A DNA stretch of 64,000 nucleotides from Anaerolineae bacterium (GTDB lineage Bacteria > Chloroflexota > Anaerolineae > Aggregatilineales > Phototrophicaceae), in assembly GCA_022823945.1 (NCBI GenBank), contig JAJEBK010000016.1, positions 51,199 to 115,198 on the forward strand, in the 5' to 3' direction. Shown here one piece after another: positions 17,510-28,842 of the stretch; the stretch's first letter is position 1; every line of letters starts with the position of its first letter. The notes beneath the pieces are model-generated. The model saw only the letters and a list, made by a program, of their open reading frames with translations, did not search any database and had not been told where the DNA came from. Made by a program: the position numbers and the translations under genes.

Positions 17510-17510
17510 C

Positions 17511-18125
17511 TCAGCCTCCGTTGGTCAGACGTTCGGAATCCAGCAGCACTTCATCGACCAGTCCAAAGTCGGCGGCTTCCTGGGCGGTCATGTACACATC
17601 GCGGTCGGTAACGCGTTCGACTTCTTCGGCTGTGTTGCCCGAATGCTGGACGAATATATCAATGATGCGCTTCTTCAGCCGTACGATCTCTTCTGCCTGA
17701 ATGACGATGTCGGAAGCCTGGCCTTGCGCCCCGCCCAGCGGCTGGTGCATGTGCACAGTCGCATTGGGCAGCGCCACTCGCCAACCTGGTTCGCCCGCGG
17801 TCAGGATGACTGTGCCAAAGCTGGCGGTGATGCCAACAGCCACCGTGCCCACTGGAGAGGAGATCTGCTGCATGGTGTCATAGATTGCCAAGCCAGAATA
17901 GACGACGCCGCCCGGCGAATTGATGTAGATCTGGATGCGGCGCTTTGGTCCTTCGCGCTCCAGGAAGAGCAGCTGCGCCACAATGAGGTTGGCGATATGG
18001 TCGTTGATGCCCGACCCCAGCATAATGATCCGTTCTTTCAGCAACAGGGAGAAAATGTCATAGGCGCGCTCACCGCGGCTGCCCTGCTCGATCACCATGG
18101 GAATGACATTGTGAATGTTGTTCAT
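17511..18125 (-). CDS. clpP: ATP-dependent Clp protease proteolytic subunit
   Basis: The 204-residue serine protease has its nucleophile at Ser102 in GITASFGT, His127 in VHMHQPLGG and a conserved Asp in TDRDVYMTA. The segment around the serine differs from the common GQAASMGA but keeps the residue. INSPGG at about 69-73 forms the oxyanion region. It assembles as a barrel with ClpX. It lies between tig and clpX, about 40 nt after tig. Confidence 0.95.
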   Translation of the reverse strand: MNNIHNVIPMVIEQGSRGERAYDIFSLLLKERIIMLGSGINDHIANLIVAQLLFLEREGPKRRIQIYINSPGGVVYSGLAIYDTMQQISSPVGTVAVGITASFGTVILTAGEPGWRVALPNATVHMHQPLGGAQGQASDIVIQAEEIVRLKKRIIDIFVQHSGNTAEEVERVTDRDVYMTAQEAADFGLVDEVLLDSERLTNGG

Positions 18126-18164
18126 AGTTTCCCGCGCACCTCTCTGTGTTATGTGGCTTGTCGT

Positions 18165-19721
18165 TTATGACTCGCTCTCTGCATCAAAAGCGCTTGCTTC
18201 TGCAGGGTCTGTCTCCGCAGCGGATTCGGTGGCCTCATCGGCATCAGGCTCTTCGCTAATGCTCGCGAGATCTTCCAGGGCTTGCCGCAGTTCGAGCGCC
18301 GCTTGTGCCCGTCTTGCCTCGATAGCTGCCGCCATATCTTCGTCACGTCCCAGCGCCACCAGCTTCGCCGACAAATGCGCCATTTCCACCTCTTCGCGAA
18401 GGAAGTTGCGCAAGACAGCATCTTGTTCATTGTCAGAGGCTTCACGGGCAAATCGGGCGTTGAAGGCTTCGTGGCGCATATCAATGTCCGACTCTTCAAC
18501 ATCCGTGCCCAGCTCTTCGCGCAGCTTATCCAGCGCAAGGCTGCGTTCGACTCGCGTCACGGCTTCCTCATGCATGCGTTCGCGCAAATCAACATCGCTG
18601 TCGCCTGTGAAGCGCATGAAATCCTCGAAGGACAAGCCCTGCTGCTCGATTCTTCCTTTGAATTCGCTCAGTTGGCGATCAATCTGATACTCCACCGCCA
18701 CTTCGGGATAATGAATGTCGGCACCTTCGACGATCTTGGTGATGACTTGCTGGCTATATTCGTTGTCGCTTTGCTGCCTCGCCTCGCGCTCCATTTCTTC
18801 CCGAAGCGAAGTTCGCAGAGACGCCAGGTCAGTCACTTGCTCATTGCGGATCTCGCTCACCTCGCGCACAAACTCATCATCCAGCTCCGGGATTGAGATG
18901 GCTTCGATGCGATTGATGGTCACGACAAACTCGACGAGCCGTCCAGCGATAGTCGGATCGACATCATCGTCGGGGATTGTCAGCTCAAACACGACATCAT
19001 CGCCCGGCTGGGCATCGACAAGGTTCTCGACAAAGCCATGCACAAACGGGTCTTCGTTGGGGTCGAGGATGATGGGCGTATCTTTTTCGGAGACGAAGGG
19101 CTCGCCTTTCTGCGGCGCTACCGGCGCGACATCTGCTTGATCTGTGTCGGCTGCATCCGCGTCTTCGTCAAAGGCGCTGTCTGCGTCTTCACGGTCGTAG
19201 TCATCCAAAAACTCACTGTCGACATCAATATACAAACGATGCCCCAGTTGCGCCGCTTCGACCTCTTCGTCAAGCACTTGCAGAAGCTGGATCTGATATT
19301 GGCGCAGGCGAGCGTCGACATCAGATTCGTCTATCATGGGGGCTTCGTAATCAACCCGGACTTCCCGGAATCCCTTCAAGTCCACGACAGGTCTCATTGG
19401 CAGGGTGAAGATGAAGGTGGGCGGGTCCAGCTTGATATCTTCCAGATCGCCCGGTCCATAGGGATCCACTTTGGAATCTCCCAGTGCCTGACGATAGATT
19501 TCTTGGGTCAGGCCATCCACAGCTTCTTCAATGATAGTGGCTTCGCCCACGGTTTTCGCGACTCGCGAATAGGGCGCTTTGCCTTTACGAAAGCCACGGA
19601 TATTCACTTGCCGCGAGATTTTGCGGGCGGCTTTGCGCTTGGCGCTTTCAAATTGCGCTGACTCAATCTCGACTGTCAGGCGAGCTTTATGATTTTCTAT
19701 GCGTTCGACTTGCAGGTTCAA
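18165..19721 (-). CDS. tig: Trigger factor (ribosome-associated chaperone)
   Basis: The 518-residue product begins with a ribosome-binding domain containing the signature RGFRKGKAP near residue 42. A central PPIase-like domain and a long helical C-terminal domain follow. It is 70-90 residues longer than usual because of an acidic Asp/Glu/Ala insert at about 170-205 in the PPIase region and an acidic tail after 485. Whether the PPIase is active is unclear. The start is TTG at 19721 with GAGG 9 nt upstream. It binds nascent chains at the ribosome exit and heads the tig-clpP-clpX operon. Confidence 0.93.
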   Translation of the reverse strand: MNLQVERIENHKARLTVEIESAQFESAKRKAARKISRQVNIRGFRKGKAPYSRVAKTVGEATIIEEAVDGLTQEIYRQALGDSKVDPYGPGDLEDIKLDPPTFIFTLPMRPVVDLKGFREVRVDYEAPMIDESDVDARLRQYQIQLLQVLDEEVEAAQLGHRLYIDVDSEFLDDYDREDADSAFDEDADAADTDQADVAPVAPQKGEPFVSEKDTPIILDPNEDPFVHGFVENLVDAQPGDDVVFELTIPDDDVDPTIAGRLVEFVVTINRIEAISIPELDDEFVREVSEIRNEQVTDLASLRTSLREEMEREARQQSDNEYSQQVITKIVEGADIHYPEVAVEYQIDRQLSEFKGRIEQQGLSFEDFMRFTGDSDVDLRERMHEEAVTRVERSLALDKLREELGTDVEESDIDMRHEAFNARFAREASDNEQDAVLRNFLREEVEMAHLSAKLVALGRDEDMAAAIEARRAQAALELRQALEDLASISEEPDADEATESAAETDPAEASAFDAESES

Positions 19722-19830
19722 TTTGTCTTCCCTCAGGTCTACAGTGGTGATTATATTTGCGCCATGACGGGCAGCGTATTAACAATTGATTAGAGAATGC
19801 CAGATTCTGCGTGAGTCAGGGTCAATCAAG

Positions 19831-19911
19831 TGAGGAAGGAGGGACTCGAACCCTCACCTCAAAGAGACATGATCCTAAGTCATGCGCGTCTGCCAATTCC
19901 GCCACTTCCCC
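19831..19911 (-). tRNA. tRNA-Leu (anticodon TAG)
   Basis: The minus strand folds into a class II tRNA. The acceptor pair is GGGGAAG with CTTCCTC (one G-U), the D-arm region is TGGCGGAATTGGCAGACGC, and the anticodon loop CTTAGGA carries TAG at 19877-19875. A variable arm (CTC-TTT-GAG) and the GGTTCGAGTCC T-arm follow. The 3' CCA is not encoded. It lies between tig and a GbsR-type regulator. Confidence 0.95.
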
Positions 19912-19944
19912 ACGGGCGCAAACAGCATAACGCGGCGGCGGCGC

Positions 19945-20586
19945 TCATTCAAGGGTGGACGGCTTGAGCAGCTCGACGCTGGATACATCGGTCAGGTCGC
20001 TGCTGCGCACCTGGTTCAAGATGCTGTTGACGATCAACGATGCAAAGCGAAACAGCGCCTGCATCTGCGCGATGCGGTCGAGATACAGTCGCGCCAGGAT
20101 TTGTTGGTCGGCTGGAAAATCGGATATGGAGTTGGAGATGCGCTGGCGGTTTTCTTCCATGACCGAAAGCGCCCGTTCCATATCGCGCATTTCTCGTCCG
20201 CTCATGATTGTGGTGAAAATCTGCCAAAAGTCGGTTTCAGCCTGGTAATATTTGCGCCGCCCGCTGCCGCCGCGCACCCATACCTGCCGCACCATGCCCA
20301 TGTGCTCGAGCGAGCGCATGTTTGTGCTGACGCTGGCTTTGGAGATGTCCAGCCGCGACATCATGTCGTCCAGCGAAAGCGGCTCTGCGCTCAGAAGCAA
20401 TGTGCCATAGAGCTGCCCCAAAACCTTGTTGAAGCCGAAGTAATCTGCCAGTTGCCCCAAGCCGTCCAACATGCTGTCGTGCACGATTTGCAATTCGCCA
20501 GCCAACTGCCGGCTCGCGCCAGGCCGGTTTTGCTTGTTTTCAGCGCTTGACATCATGACAAGGTTCACATTGTTCGGCTCGGTCAT
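19945..20586 (-). CDS. GbsR/MarR-type winged-helix transcription regulator
   Basis: The 213-residue product contains a winged helix at about 50-115 (VLGQLYGTLLLS, LSLDDMMSRLDISKASVSTNMRSLEHMGMVR, then the wing VRGGSGRRKYYQ) followed by a helical dimerisation region. This is the GbsR-like layout. Ligand and targets are unknown. The ATG at 20586 is taken as start: a -10 box lies 8 nt upstream, and a GTG at 20604 would fall outside the transcript. It is divergent from rex. Confidence 0.8.
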   Translation of the reverse strand: MTEPNNVNLVMMSSAENKQNRPGASRQLAGELQIVHDSMLDGLGQLADYFGFNKVLGQLYGTLLLSAEPLSLDDMMSRLDISKASVSTNMRSLEHMGMVRQVWVRGGSGRRKYYQAETDFWQIFTTIMSGREMRDMERALSVMEENRQRISNSISDFPADQQILARLYLDRIAQMQALFRFASLIVNSILNQVRSSDLTDVSSVELLKPSTLE

Positions 20587-20594
20587 TCGCCACC

Positions 20595-20623
20595 AGTCTA
20601 GCACTGTGCGCGCCCACCTTCAA
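20595..20623 (-). promoter_or_regulatory. Predicted promoter of the GbsR-type gene, leaderless geometry
   Basis: On the minus strand TTGAAG (20623-20618) and TAGACT (20600-20595, preceded by TGC) are 17 nt apart. The ATG follows after 8 nt, leaving essentially no 5' leader. Confidence 0.5.
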
Positions 20624-20710
20624 GTCGGCTGCGCTAGCGAAGCCGGGCTGGCAATGGTAAACTTGGCTTTGCGCGCAGATTTTGCCAATGTTGCGGGATT
20701 GGTTTTTATC

Positions 20711-21343
20711 ATGTCGAGCAAGTCTTCAGGCGACATACCCGATATCGTGATCGGACGCCTACCCTTGTATCTGCGTTCCCTGCGGCGGTTGCAAAACGAT
20801 ATGCAAATAGTTACCTCATCGCACGAGCTGGGTGAACGGCTGGAAATCAGTTCTGCACAGATTCGCAAAGATTTGTCGCATTTTGGTGGCTTTGGCAAGC
20901 AAGGTACCGGCTACCAGGTTGGATTCTTGATCGATCGGCTGGAAGCAGTTTTGCATGTGAACAAAGAATGGCTGGTGGCGGTGGTCGGCGCGGGCAACCT
21001 GGGCAGCGCAATATCCCATTATCGCGGCTTCCAGGATCGGGGTTTTCGCATAGCGCATTTGTTTGATATCAGCCCGACAAAAATCGGGGTGCGCCTGGGC
21101 GACTTTGTTGTGCGCCCCATTGAATGTATGGAAGCGACAATCCGCAGCGAAGGCATCAAAATCGCCATGCTGGCTGTGCCGGCGGAGAATGCGCAGACGG
21201 TGGCCGATCAGCTAGTGGCGGCTGATATCAAAGCCATCCTGAATTATGCGCCCATCAATATCAATGTGCCCAAGCAGGTGCAGATTCAATATATCGACCC
21301 GGTTGCGCACTTGCAGCGCATGACCTATTACCTGGACGATTGA
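20711..21343 (+). CDS. rex: Redox-sensing transcriptional repressor Rex
   Basis: The 210-residue product has an N-terminal winged helix (IGRLPLYLRSLRRL, then SSAQIRKDLSHFGGFGKQGTGY) and a Rossmann NAD(H)-binding domain (VVGAGNLGSAI), ending with the swapped helix near LQRMTYYLDD. Rex represses respiratory, fermentative and energy genes until NADH rises. The ATG at 20711 gives the family start; upstream codons lack support. A Rex-like palindrome lies over the atpA promoter at 27069-27086. No site is seen before rex itself. Confidence 0.93.
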   Translation: MSSKSSGDIPDIVIGRLPLYLRSLRRLQNDMQIVTSSHELGERLEISSAQIRKDLSHFGGFGKQGTGYQVGFLIDRLEAVLHVNKEWLVAVVGAGNLGSAISHYRGFQDRGFRIAHLFDISPTKIGVRLGDFVVRPIECMEATIRSEGIKIAMLAVPAENAQTVADQLVAADIKAILNYAPININVPKQVQIQYIDPVAHLQRMTYYLDD

Positions 21344-21365
21344 CCGAATTGCGGCAAATTGCGCT

Positions 21366-22382
21366 TCAAAACGGATTGGCTTGTTCCAGCCGCCGCATGA
21401 TAGCCGGGTCTTCCAACGCGCGACCACAGCCCACCACCACATTCAGTTGCGGGTTGTCGGCTTGGTAGACTGGCACACCGGTCGAGTGGGTGAGATAGCT
21501 GTCGATGCCGCGCAGCAATGCGCCGCCGCCGCTGAGCACGATGCCCCGATCGATGATATCCGATGACAGCTCTGGGGGCGTCGTGGCCAGCACCGCTTTG
21601 ACGACTGCCGCGATCTGGCTGAGCGGTTCGGCAAGCGCCTCGACAACTTCGCCCGTGGTGACACGCACCGTGCGCGGCAAACCCGATACATTGTCGCGGC
21701 CTTGGATCTCCATGCTCAGTTCTTCGGGCTGGTCGACAGCCGCGCCGATTTGAATCTTGATCGACTCGGCTGTGGGCTGCCCGATGGTCAAGCTATATTT
21801 GCGGCGCACATAATTGACGATGCCATCATCCAGTCGCAGACCGCCGACCCGGCCACTCTCGGCGCGCACGATATTGTTCATCGTCAACACAGCTGCTTCG
21901 GTGATGCCGCCGCCAATGTTGATCACCATGCCACCGGCCGGCGTGCCCACAGGCAAACCCGCGCCCAAAGCCGAAGCCAGCGGCTCCCACATCAGCTGCA
22001 CTTCACGCGCGCCCGCCTGCAAAATCGCTTCTCGCACCGCCCTTTTTTCTACGCTGGTCGCGCCAAAAGGCACCGAAACCATGACCGACGGACGGAAGAG
22101 GCGGATGCGCCCGGCGATGCGTCCGAAGAAGTATTCGAGCATGGCTTCGGTCACTTCGTAATCGGCGATAACGCCATTCTGCAGCGGCCGCATAACCTGA
22201 ATATCTTCGTCATCGACGCGCCCCAGCATTTCCCGCGCCGGCTGCCCGAAGTCGACGATGCGCTCTTCTTCCGCCAACAGCGCCACCAGCGAAGGCTCTT
22301 GCAAGACGATGCGCCCGCTGTCATAGATGAGCACATTGACCGTGCCCAAATCCAAGCCAAGCCGCTTTCCAAATTGGACCAT
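21366..22382 (-). CDS. mreB: MreB-like actin homologue, cell-shape protein
   Basis: The 338-residue product has the actin-fold phosphate loops LGLDLGTVNVLIY (start) and INIGGGITEAAV (middle) and an adenosine motif IVLSGGGALLRGID, all typical of MreB. It forms membrane-associated filaments that guide wall synthesis. No mreC or mreD gene is adjacent, which is unusual. The ATG at 22382 fits family alignments; the codons from 22394 are probably not used. It lies 126 bp downstream of atpC and converges on rex. Confidence 0.9.
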   Translation of the reverse strand: MVQFGKRLGLDLGTVNVLIYDSGRIVLQEPSLVALLAEEERIVDFGQPAREMLGRVDDEDIQVMRPLQNGVIADYEVTEAMLEYFFGRIAGRIRLFRPSVMVSVPFGATSVEKRAVREAILQAGAREVQLMWEPLASALGAGLPVGTPAGGMVINIGGGITEAAVLTMNNIVRAESGRVGGLRLDDGIVNYVRRKYSLTIGQPTAESIKIQIGAAVDQPEELSMEIQGRDNVSGLPRTVRVTTGEVVEALAEPLSQIAAVVKAVLATTPPELSSDIIDRGIVLSGGGALLRGIDSYLTHSTGVPVYQADNPQLNVVVGCGRALEDPAIMRRLEQANPF

Positions 22383-22508
22383 GTGCCTGCTCAAAACATG
22401 GCTGTCGTTTCATTGTCAATTGTAACGCAAAAAGAAACGGTCGGACACGACTTTGCGGTTCCGAGCGCGACGAATTGAGGATGAAGCGCGTGCAGCGACT
22501 TGGATGGC

Positions 22509-22961
22509 TCAGATTTCGCTGGCGTCTTCGTCAAGGATTCGCAGCATAGAGCCGCGACTGCGAATTTTTTGGCTGATGCGCACAGCCAGGTGGGCGCGCC
22601 GCAAGGCCAGCTCTGCTTGGCGATATTCTGCGCCGGGCGGTCCTTCTGCCAGCAGTTGCTGGGCTCGTTCGCGCGCGGCCTGGGCTTCTTGCAAGTCCAG
22701 CGCGAAAGACGATTCTGCCAGATCGGCCAGGACAACCACCTTGTCGGGGCGCACATCGACCACGCCGCCATAGATGGCAAAGCGCTCTTCGGCTTCACCC
22801 TTGCGCACGACCAACTCGCCATAGCCCATGGTCGTCAAGACGGGCGCGTGATTGGGCAACACGCCCATTTCGCCCTCGACAGCCGGCACCAAAACCATAT
22901 CGGCTGCGGGTTCGTCGAAGATTTTCTCGGCTTGCGTCACCAGTTCAACATGGATTGGCAT
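22509..22961 (-). CDS. atpC: ATP synthase epsilon subunit
   Basis: The 150-residue product has an N-terminal beta-sandwich (VPAVEGEMGVLPNHAPVLTTMGYGEL) and two C-terminal helices rich in Ala, Arg and Gln. Epsilon couples F1 rotation to the c-ring and can inhibit ATP hydrolysis. The Shine-Dalgarno GGGGG lies 5 nt before the ATG. It is the last gene of atpA-G-D-C and follows atpD by 9 bp. Confidence 0.93.
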   Translation of the reverse strand: MPIHVELVTQAEKIFDEPAADMVLVPAVEGEMGVLPNHAPVLTTMGYGELVVRKGEAEERFAIYGGVVDVRPDKVVVLADLAESSFALDLQEAQAARERAQQLLAEGPPGAEYRQAELALRRAHLAVRISQKIRSRGSMLRILDEDASEI

Positions 22962-22970
22962 ACGCGCCCC

Positions 22971-25386
<2,416 letters not shown>

Positions 25387-25490
25387 TTAGTATCTCCTCA
25401 CGCCGATTCTGCTGGGATGCGCCCTGCTTCCAAAGCACAAAGTCTCAGTGTGCATAACAAGTACTCCCCGCTCGCCTGCCAAACCGCCAA

Positions 25491-26996
25491 CTAGCCCCAA
25501 GCCTCGTTGAAGGTCTTGATGGCTGCCTCCAGCTGTTGCTGGATCTGGTCTTTGGCGCGGGCGTTGCGGTTGTCGCGAATGAATGCGCCGCTATCGGCGA
25601 ACTGGGTGCGCCAACTGCGCAGAAACTCTTCTTTCCAGGCCAGCATGCGTTCGACCGGCACCTCGTCTGTCAAGCCGCTGGTGCCCGCATAGGTCAATGC
25701 CACCTGCTCGTCCAGCGAAAGCGTCTGATACTGCACCTGCTTGAACAGCTCAGTCAAACGGAGTCCGCGATCCAATTGTTGCTGGGTGGCGCGGTCGAGA
25801 TTGGAGCCAAATTGCGCGAATGCCGCCAGATCGCGGAATTGCGCCATCTGCAGCTTCAGCCCGCCCGCCACATCTTTCATGGTGCGCGTCTGTGCGGCCG
25901 AGCCAACGCGGCTGACGCTGATGCCCGTGTTCAAGGCGGGGCGCAAACCGGCGTTAAACAGCTCGGACTCAAGATAAATCTGCCCATCGGTGATGGAGAT
26001 GACATTGGTGGGGATGAAAGCCGATACATCGCCGAGCAACGTTTCGATGACGGGCAGCGCGGTGAGGCTGCCGCCGCCGCGTTCGTCGCTCAGTTGGGCG
26101 GCGCGCTCCAGCAGTCGGCTGTGCAAATAGAAGACATCGCCGGGGAAGGCTTCGCGTCCCGGTGGGCGGCGCATCAAAAGCGATACCTGGCGATAGGCAT
26201 TGGCGTGCTTGGACAAATCATCATAAATGACCAGCGCGTCTTTGCCATTTTCCATGAACCACTCGCCGATCGCGCAGCCGGCATAAGGCGACAGGTATTG
26301 CAGCGCCGCCGCATCCGATGCCGAAGCGACCACGATGGTCGTGTATTCCATCGCGCCTTCGCGTTCCAAGGTCTCGCGGATGCGCGCGACTTCGCCACGC
26401 CGCTTGCCAATAGCCACATAAATGCAAAACATGTCTTCGCCACGCTGGTTGACAATTGTGTCCAGCGCAACGGCGGTTTTGCCCGTCTGGCGGTCGCCAA
26501 TGATCAGCTCGCGCTGTCCGCGCCCGATCGGGATCATGGTATCGATGGCGAGGATGCCCGTCTGCACGGGTCTGTCCACGCTGCGGCGCTCCATCACACC
26601 GGGGGCGATGCGCTCGACATTGTAGTATTCGTCGAACTGGATGGGTCCACGCCCATCAATCGGTTCGCCCAGCGCATTGACAACGCGCCCCACCATGCCC
26701 ATGCCGACTGGCACCGAAGCGATGCGGTTGAGCGCGCGCACGCTGTCACCTTCCTGGATGTCGTCATAAGCGCCCATGATGATAACGCCGACATTGTCTT
26801 TCTCCAGGTTGAAGGCGATGCCCGCCACGCCATTTTGAAATTCCACCAGCTCGTTGTAGCGCACATTCGCCAAACCAGATACGCGCGCAATGCCATCGCC
26901 GACCTCTTCTACATAGCCGACTTCGACAGATGCGAGGGCGTCCAGCTCAATATCGCGGATTTGCTCGAGGATCGATTCGTAGATATTGTCTGCCAT
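25491..26996 (-). CDS. atpA: ATP synthase alpha subunit
   Basis: The 501-residue non-catalytic nucleotide-binding subunit has the P-loop [13 protein letters not shown] near residue 165, [26 protein letters not shown] and the [14 protein letters not shown] signature. AAGGAG lies 7 nt before the ATG at 26996. It is the first gene of the F1 group here; delta and F0 genes, usually directly upstream, are absent and proC lies there instead. A 104-bp gap separates it from atpG. Confidence 0.98.
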   Translation of the reverse strand: MADNIYESILEQIRDIELDALASVEVGYVEEVGDGIARVSGLANVRYNELVEFQNGVAGIAFNLEKDNVGVIIMGAYDDIQEGDSVRALNRIASVPVGMGMVGRVVNALGEPIDGRGPIQFDEYYNVERIAPGVMERRSVDRPVQTGILAIDTMIPIGRGQRELIIGDRQTGKTAVALDTIVNQRGEDMFCIYVAIGKRRGEVARIRETLEREGAMEYTTIVVASASDAAALQYLSPYAGCAIGEWFMENGKDALVIYDDLSKHANAYRQVSLLMRRPPGREAFPGDVFYLHSRLLERAAQLSDERGGGSLTALPVIETLLGDVSAFIPTNVISITDGQIYLESELFNAGLRPALNTGISVSRVGSAAQTRTMKDVAGGLKLQMAQFRDLAAFAQFGSNLDRATQQQLDRGLRLTELFKQVQYQTLSLDEQVALTYAGTSGLTDEVPVERMLAWKEEFLRSWRTQFADSGAFIRDNRNARAKDQIQQQLEAAIKTFNEAWG

Positions 26997-27046
26997 TCGG
27001 CGGCTCCTTGCCTCAATTTCGTGTCCTTGTTGACGAAACTCCTGCC

Positions 27047-27075
27047 ATTGTAGCGCAGGGATTGCTGCTTGTCTA
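27047..27075 (-). promoter_or_regulatory. Predicted atpA promoter
   Basis: On the minus strand TAGACA (27075-27070) and TACAAT (27052-27047) are 17 nt apart, each 5 of 6 to consensus. Transcription would start near 27040, giving a leader of about 44 nt before atpA. Confidence 0.6.
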
Positions 27076-27086
27076 TATTTTCACAA
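27069..27086. promoter_or_regulatory. Candidate Rex operator overlapping the atpA -35 box
   Basis: The 18-mer TTGTCTATATTTTCACAA matches the general Rex pattern TTGTGAA-N4-TTCACAA at 12 of 14 defined positions. It spans the whole predicted -35 hexamer of atpA, so a bound protein would block polymerase. Rex is encoded in this window at 20711. Confidence 0.5.
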
Positions 27087-27118
27087 ACAAGTTTTGCTCG
27101 CCTCTGGGGCTGTAGCGG

Positions 27119-27937
27119 TCAATCCCCGCCCAGCGCCTGCGAACGCCGATAGGCCGCCCACACGCCCTCAGAAAGCACCGTGCGCAGCCCGCCTTTTTCC
27201 ATCTCGTGCAGCGCCGCCGCCGTCGTGCCGCCCGGGCTGGTGACCTGGTTGCGCAGCTGTGCGGAATGCAAGCCCGATTGCCGCGCATAGAGCACCGAGC
27301 CGAGCAAGGTCTGCGTCACCAGCGCCTCGGCATCGCGCCGTGCAAAGCCCATGTGCACGCCCACATCAATCAGCGCCTCCATGAACAGGAAGACATAGGC
27401 AGGTCCAGACCCGCTGAGCGCTGTCGCCATATCCAGGAAGCCTTCGTCGGCCGCATAAATCTGTTCGCCCAGCGCGCCCAGCAGTTTTTCGGCTTGCTTT
27501 CGCTGCTCAGCCTCGACCTCGTTTGCGGCGGTCCAGACTGTGATGCCCTGCCCGATTTGGCCCGGCGTATTGGGCATGGAACGGACAACGCGCGGATTGC
27601 CCAGGCGCTCGGCGATAGTCGACAAGGGCACGCCCGCCACGATGCTGACGATCAGCTGCGCCGCGCCGACCTTTCCGCTCAATTCTGGCAGCACCACATG
27701 CATGCCCTGTGGCTTGACTGCCAGTACGAGCACATCTGCCTTTTCAGCCGCCTGGACATTGTTGGTCGTCGTGCAAATGCCATACCTGGCGCGCAACCCC
27801 TGCAAATGCTCGGCTCGCGGGTCAGACGCGATGATCTGCTGCGCTTCCAGCAGCCGCTGATGCAGCAAGCCGGCGATGATCGCCTCGCCCATCACGCCCG
27901 CGCCAATTAAAGCAATAGTCTCGCCATTGAATGCCAT
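27119..27937 (-). CDS. proC: Pyrroline-5-carboxylate reductase
   Basis: The 272-residue product has an N-terminal Rossmann motif (IALIGAGVMGEAI) and the C-terminal ProC signature region ALSGSGPAYVFLFMEALIDVGVHMG, then QLRNQVTSPGGTTAAALH. It reduces pyrroline-5-carboxylate to proline with NAD(P)H. The ATG at 27937 is chosen because GAGGG lies 5 nt upstream. It overlaps nothing but follows the acetyltransferase-like gene by 8 bp and lies just upstream of the ATP synthase promoter. Confidence 0.93.
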   Translation of the reverse strand: MAFNGETIALIGAGVMGEAIIAGLLHQRLLEAQQIIASDPRAEHLQGLRARYGICTTTNNVQAAEKADVLVLAVKPQGMHVVLPELSGKVGAAQLIVSIVAGVPLSTIAERLGNPRVVRSMPNTPGQIGQGITVWTAANEVEAEQRKQAEKLLGALGEQIYAADEGFLDMATALSGSGPAYVFLFMEALIDVGVHMGFARRDAEALVTQTLLGSVLYARQSGLHSAQLRNQVTSPGGTTAAALHEMEKGGLRTVLSEGVWAAYRRSQALGGD

Positions 27938-27945
27938 GTTCGCCC

Positions 27946-28830
27946 TCAATTCTTGCGATGGGTTTCGTCAAAGTGGTGGCTGAGCAAATAGAAGCTGCGC
28001 CGCCGTCCTTCGAAGACATCGCTGACAAAGTCGGTAATGATGTAACCCGCGGCGAAAATCTGCGTGAAAACCTCGCGGATGTGCCCCCGCCAATCGTCCG
28101 CCAGCGCGCGTTCAGATGCCTCCAGCCGGATGAAGTCGCCGGGGATCTCGACCAGCGCGAATGTCGAGCCAGGCACGGCTGTCATCGCACGCGGTTTCAG
28201 CCACTCGCCAGCGTCGATTGCGCGGTTGACAATCGGCGCGCGCACATCCAGGTAGTGCTTCAGATGTAGATGGCTGCCTTCTCCACACGCGCGGGTCTCG
28301 GCACGGCGCTGCGTCACCCACCACTCGACCACCAGCCGGTCGGAGCGAAGCTGGTCGCCCCCCGCCAGCCCAAAATAATTAGCGGAAAATCGCTGCACCA
28401 CAGCCCCCAGCTTGCGGATATTGAGGTGGGCGTTTGCGGCGAGCAGCGGGTCGAATGTCCAGGTTATCAGGCGGATGGCTTGCTTCAAGGCGATATCGCG
28501 CTGCGCCAGCTTCAAACGATAGCCGATGTTGCGTCCACGATAGTCTTTCAGCACGACCATGCGCTTGGACATGATGAGCAGGTTGGCCATAGCTGGTCGC
28601 GCGGCGCGGTCGTCCATGTCGATGTCTGTGCCGATGAATCCCATCACAAAGCCGACCAGCCGGCCATGCACATACGCGCCCAATACATGTCCGCCGTGCA
28701 GCGCCAGGGAATAGAGCATGTGGCGCGGCACGAGATTGCCGGCATCGTGCCCCCAATAGGTCTTCTGCAGCTCGACCACTTCATCCAGTTGGTGAGCGCG
28801 CAGCAAACGTTGGATGCGGATATCGTTCAT
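27946..28830 (-). CDS. GNAT-like acetyltransferase family protein
   Basis: The 294-residue product resembles the large GNAT relatives of the COG3375 type (family from recall). The N-terminal 130 residues carry the acetyl-CoA-fold elements: VLGAYVHGRLVGFVMGF, then LLIMSKRMVVLKDYRGRNIGYRLKLAQRDIAL, where RGRNIGYRLK corresponds to the pyrophosphate-binding loop. The rest is specific to this family (ITWTFDPLLAANAHLNI, NYFG). The substrate is unknown. It shares a minus-strand run with the epimerase and proC. Confidence 0.75.
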   Translation of the reverse strand: MNDIRIQRLLRAHQLDEVVELQKTYWGHDAGNLVPRHMLYSLALHGGHVLGAYVHGRLVGFVMGFIGTDIDMDDRAARPAMANLLIMSKRMVVLKDYRGRNIGYRLKLAQRDIALKQAIRLITWTFDPLLAANAHLNIRKLGAVVQRFSANYFGLAGGDQLRSDRLVVEWWVTQRRAETRACGEGSHLHLKHYLDVRAPIVNRAIDAGEWLKPRAMTAVPGSTFALVEIPGDFIRLEASERALADDWRGHIREVFTQIFAAGYIITDFVSDVFEGRRRSFYLLSHHFDETHRKN

Positions 28831-28842
28831 GGCTGTGCGCCT

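Noticed and set aside
22395..22508. Small gene between atpC and mreB
   Set aside because: The only open frames here are mirrors of atpC or lack a ribosome binding site; the gap is treated as leader sequence of mreB.
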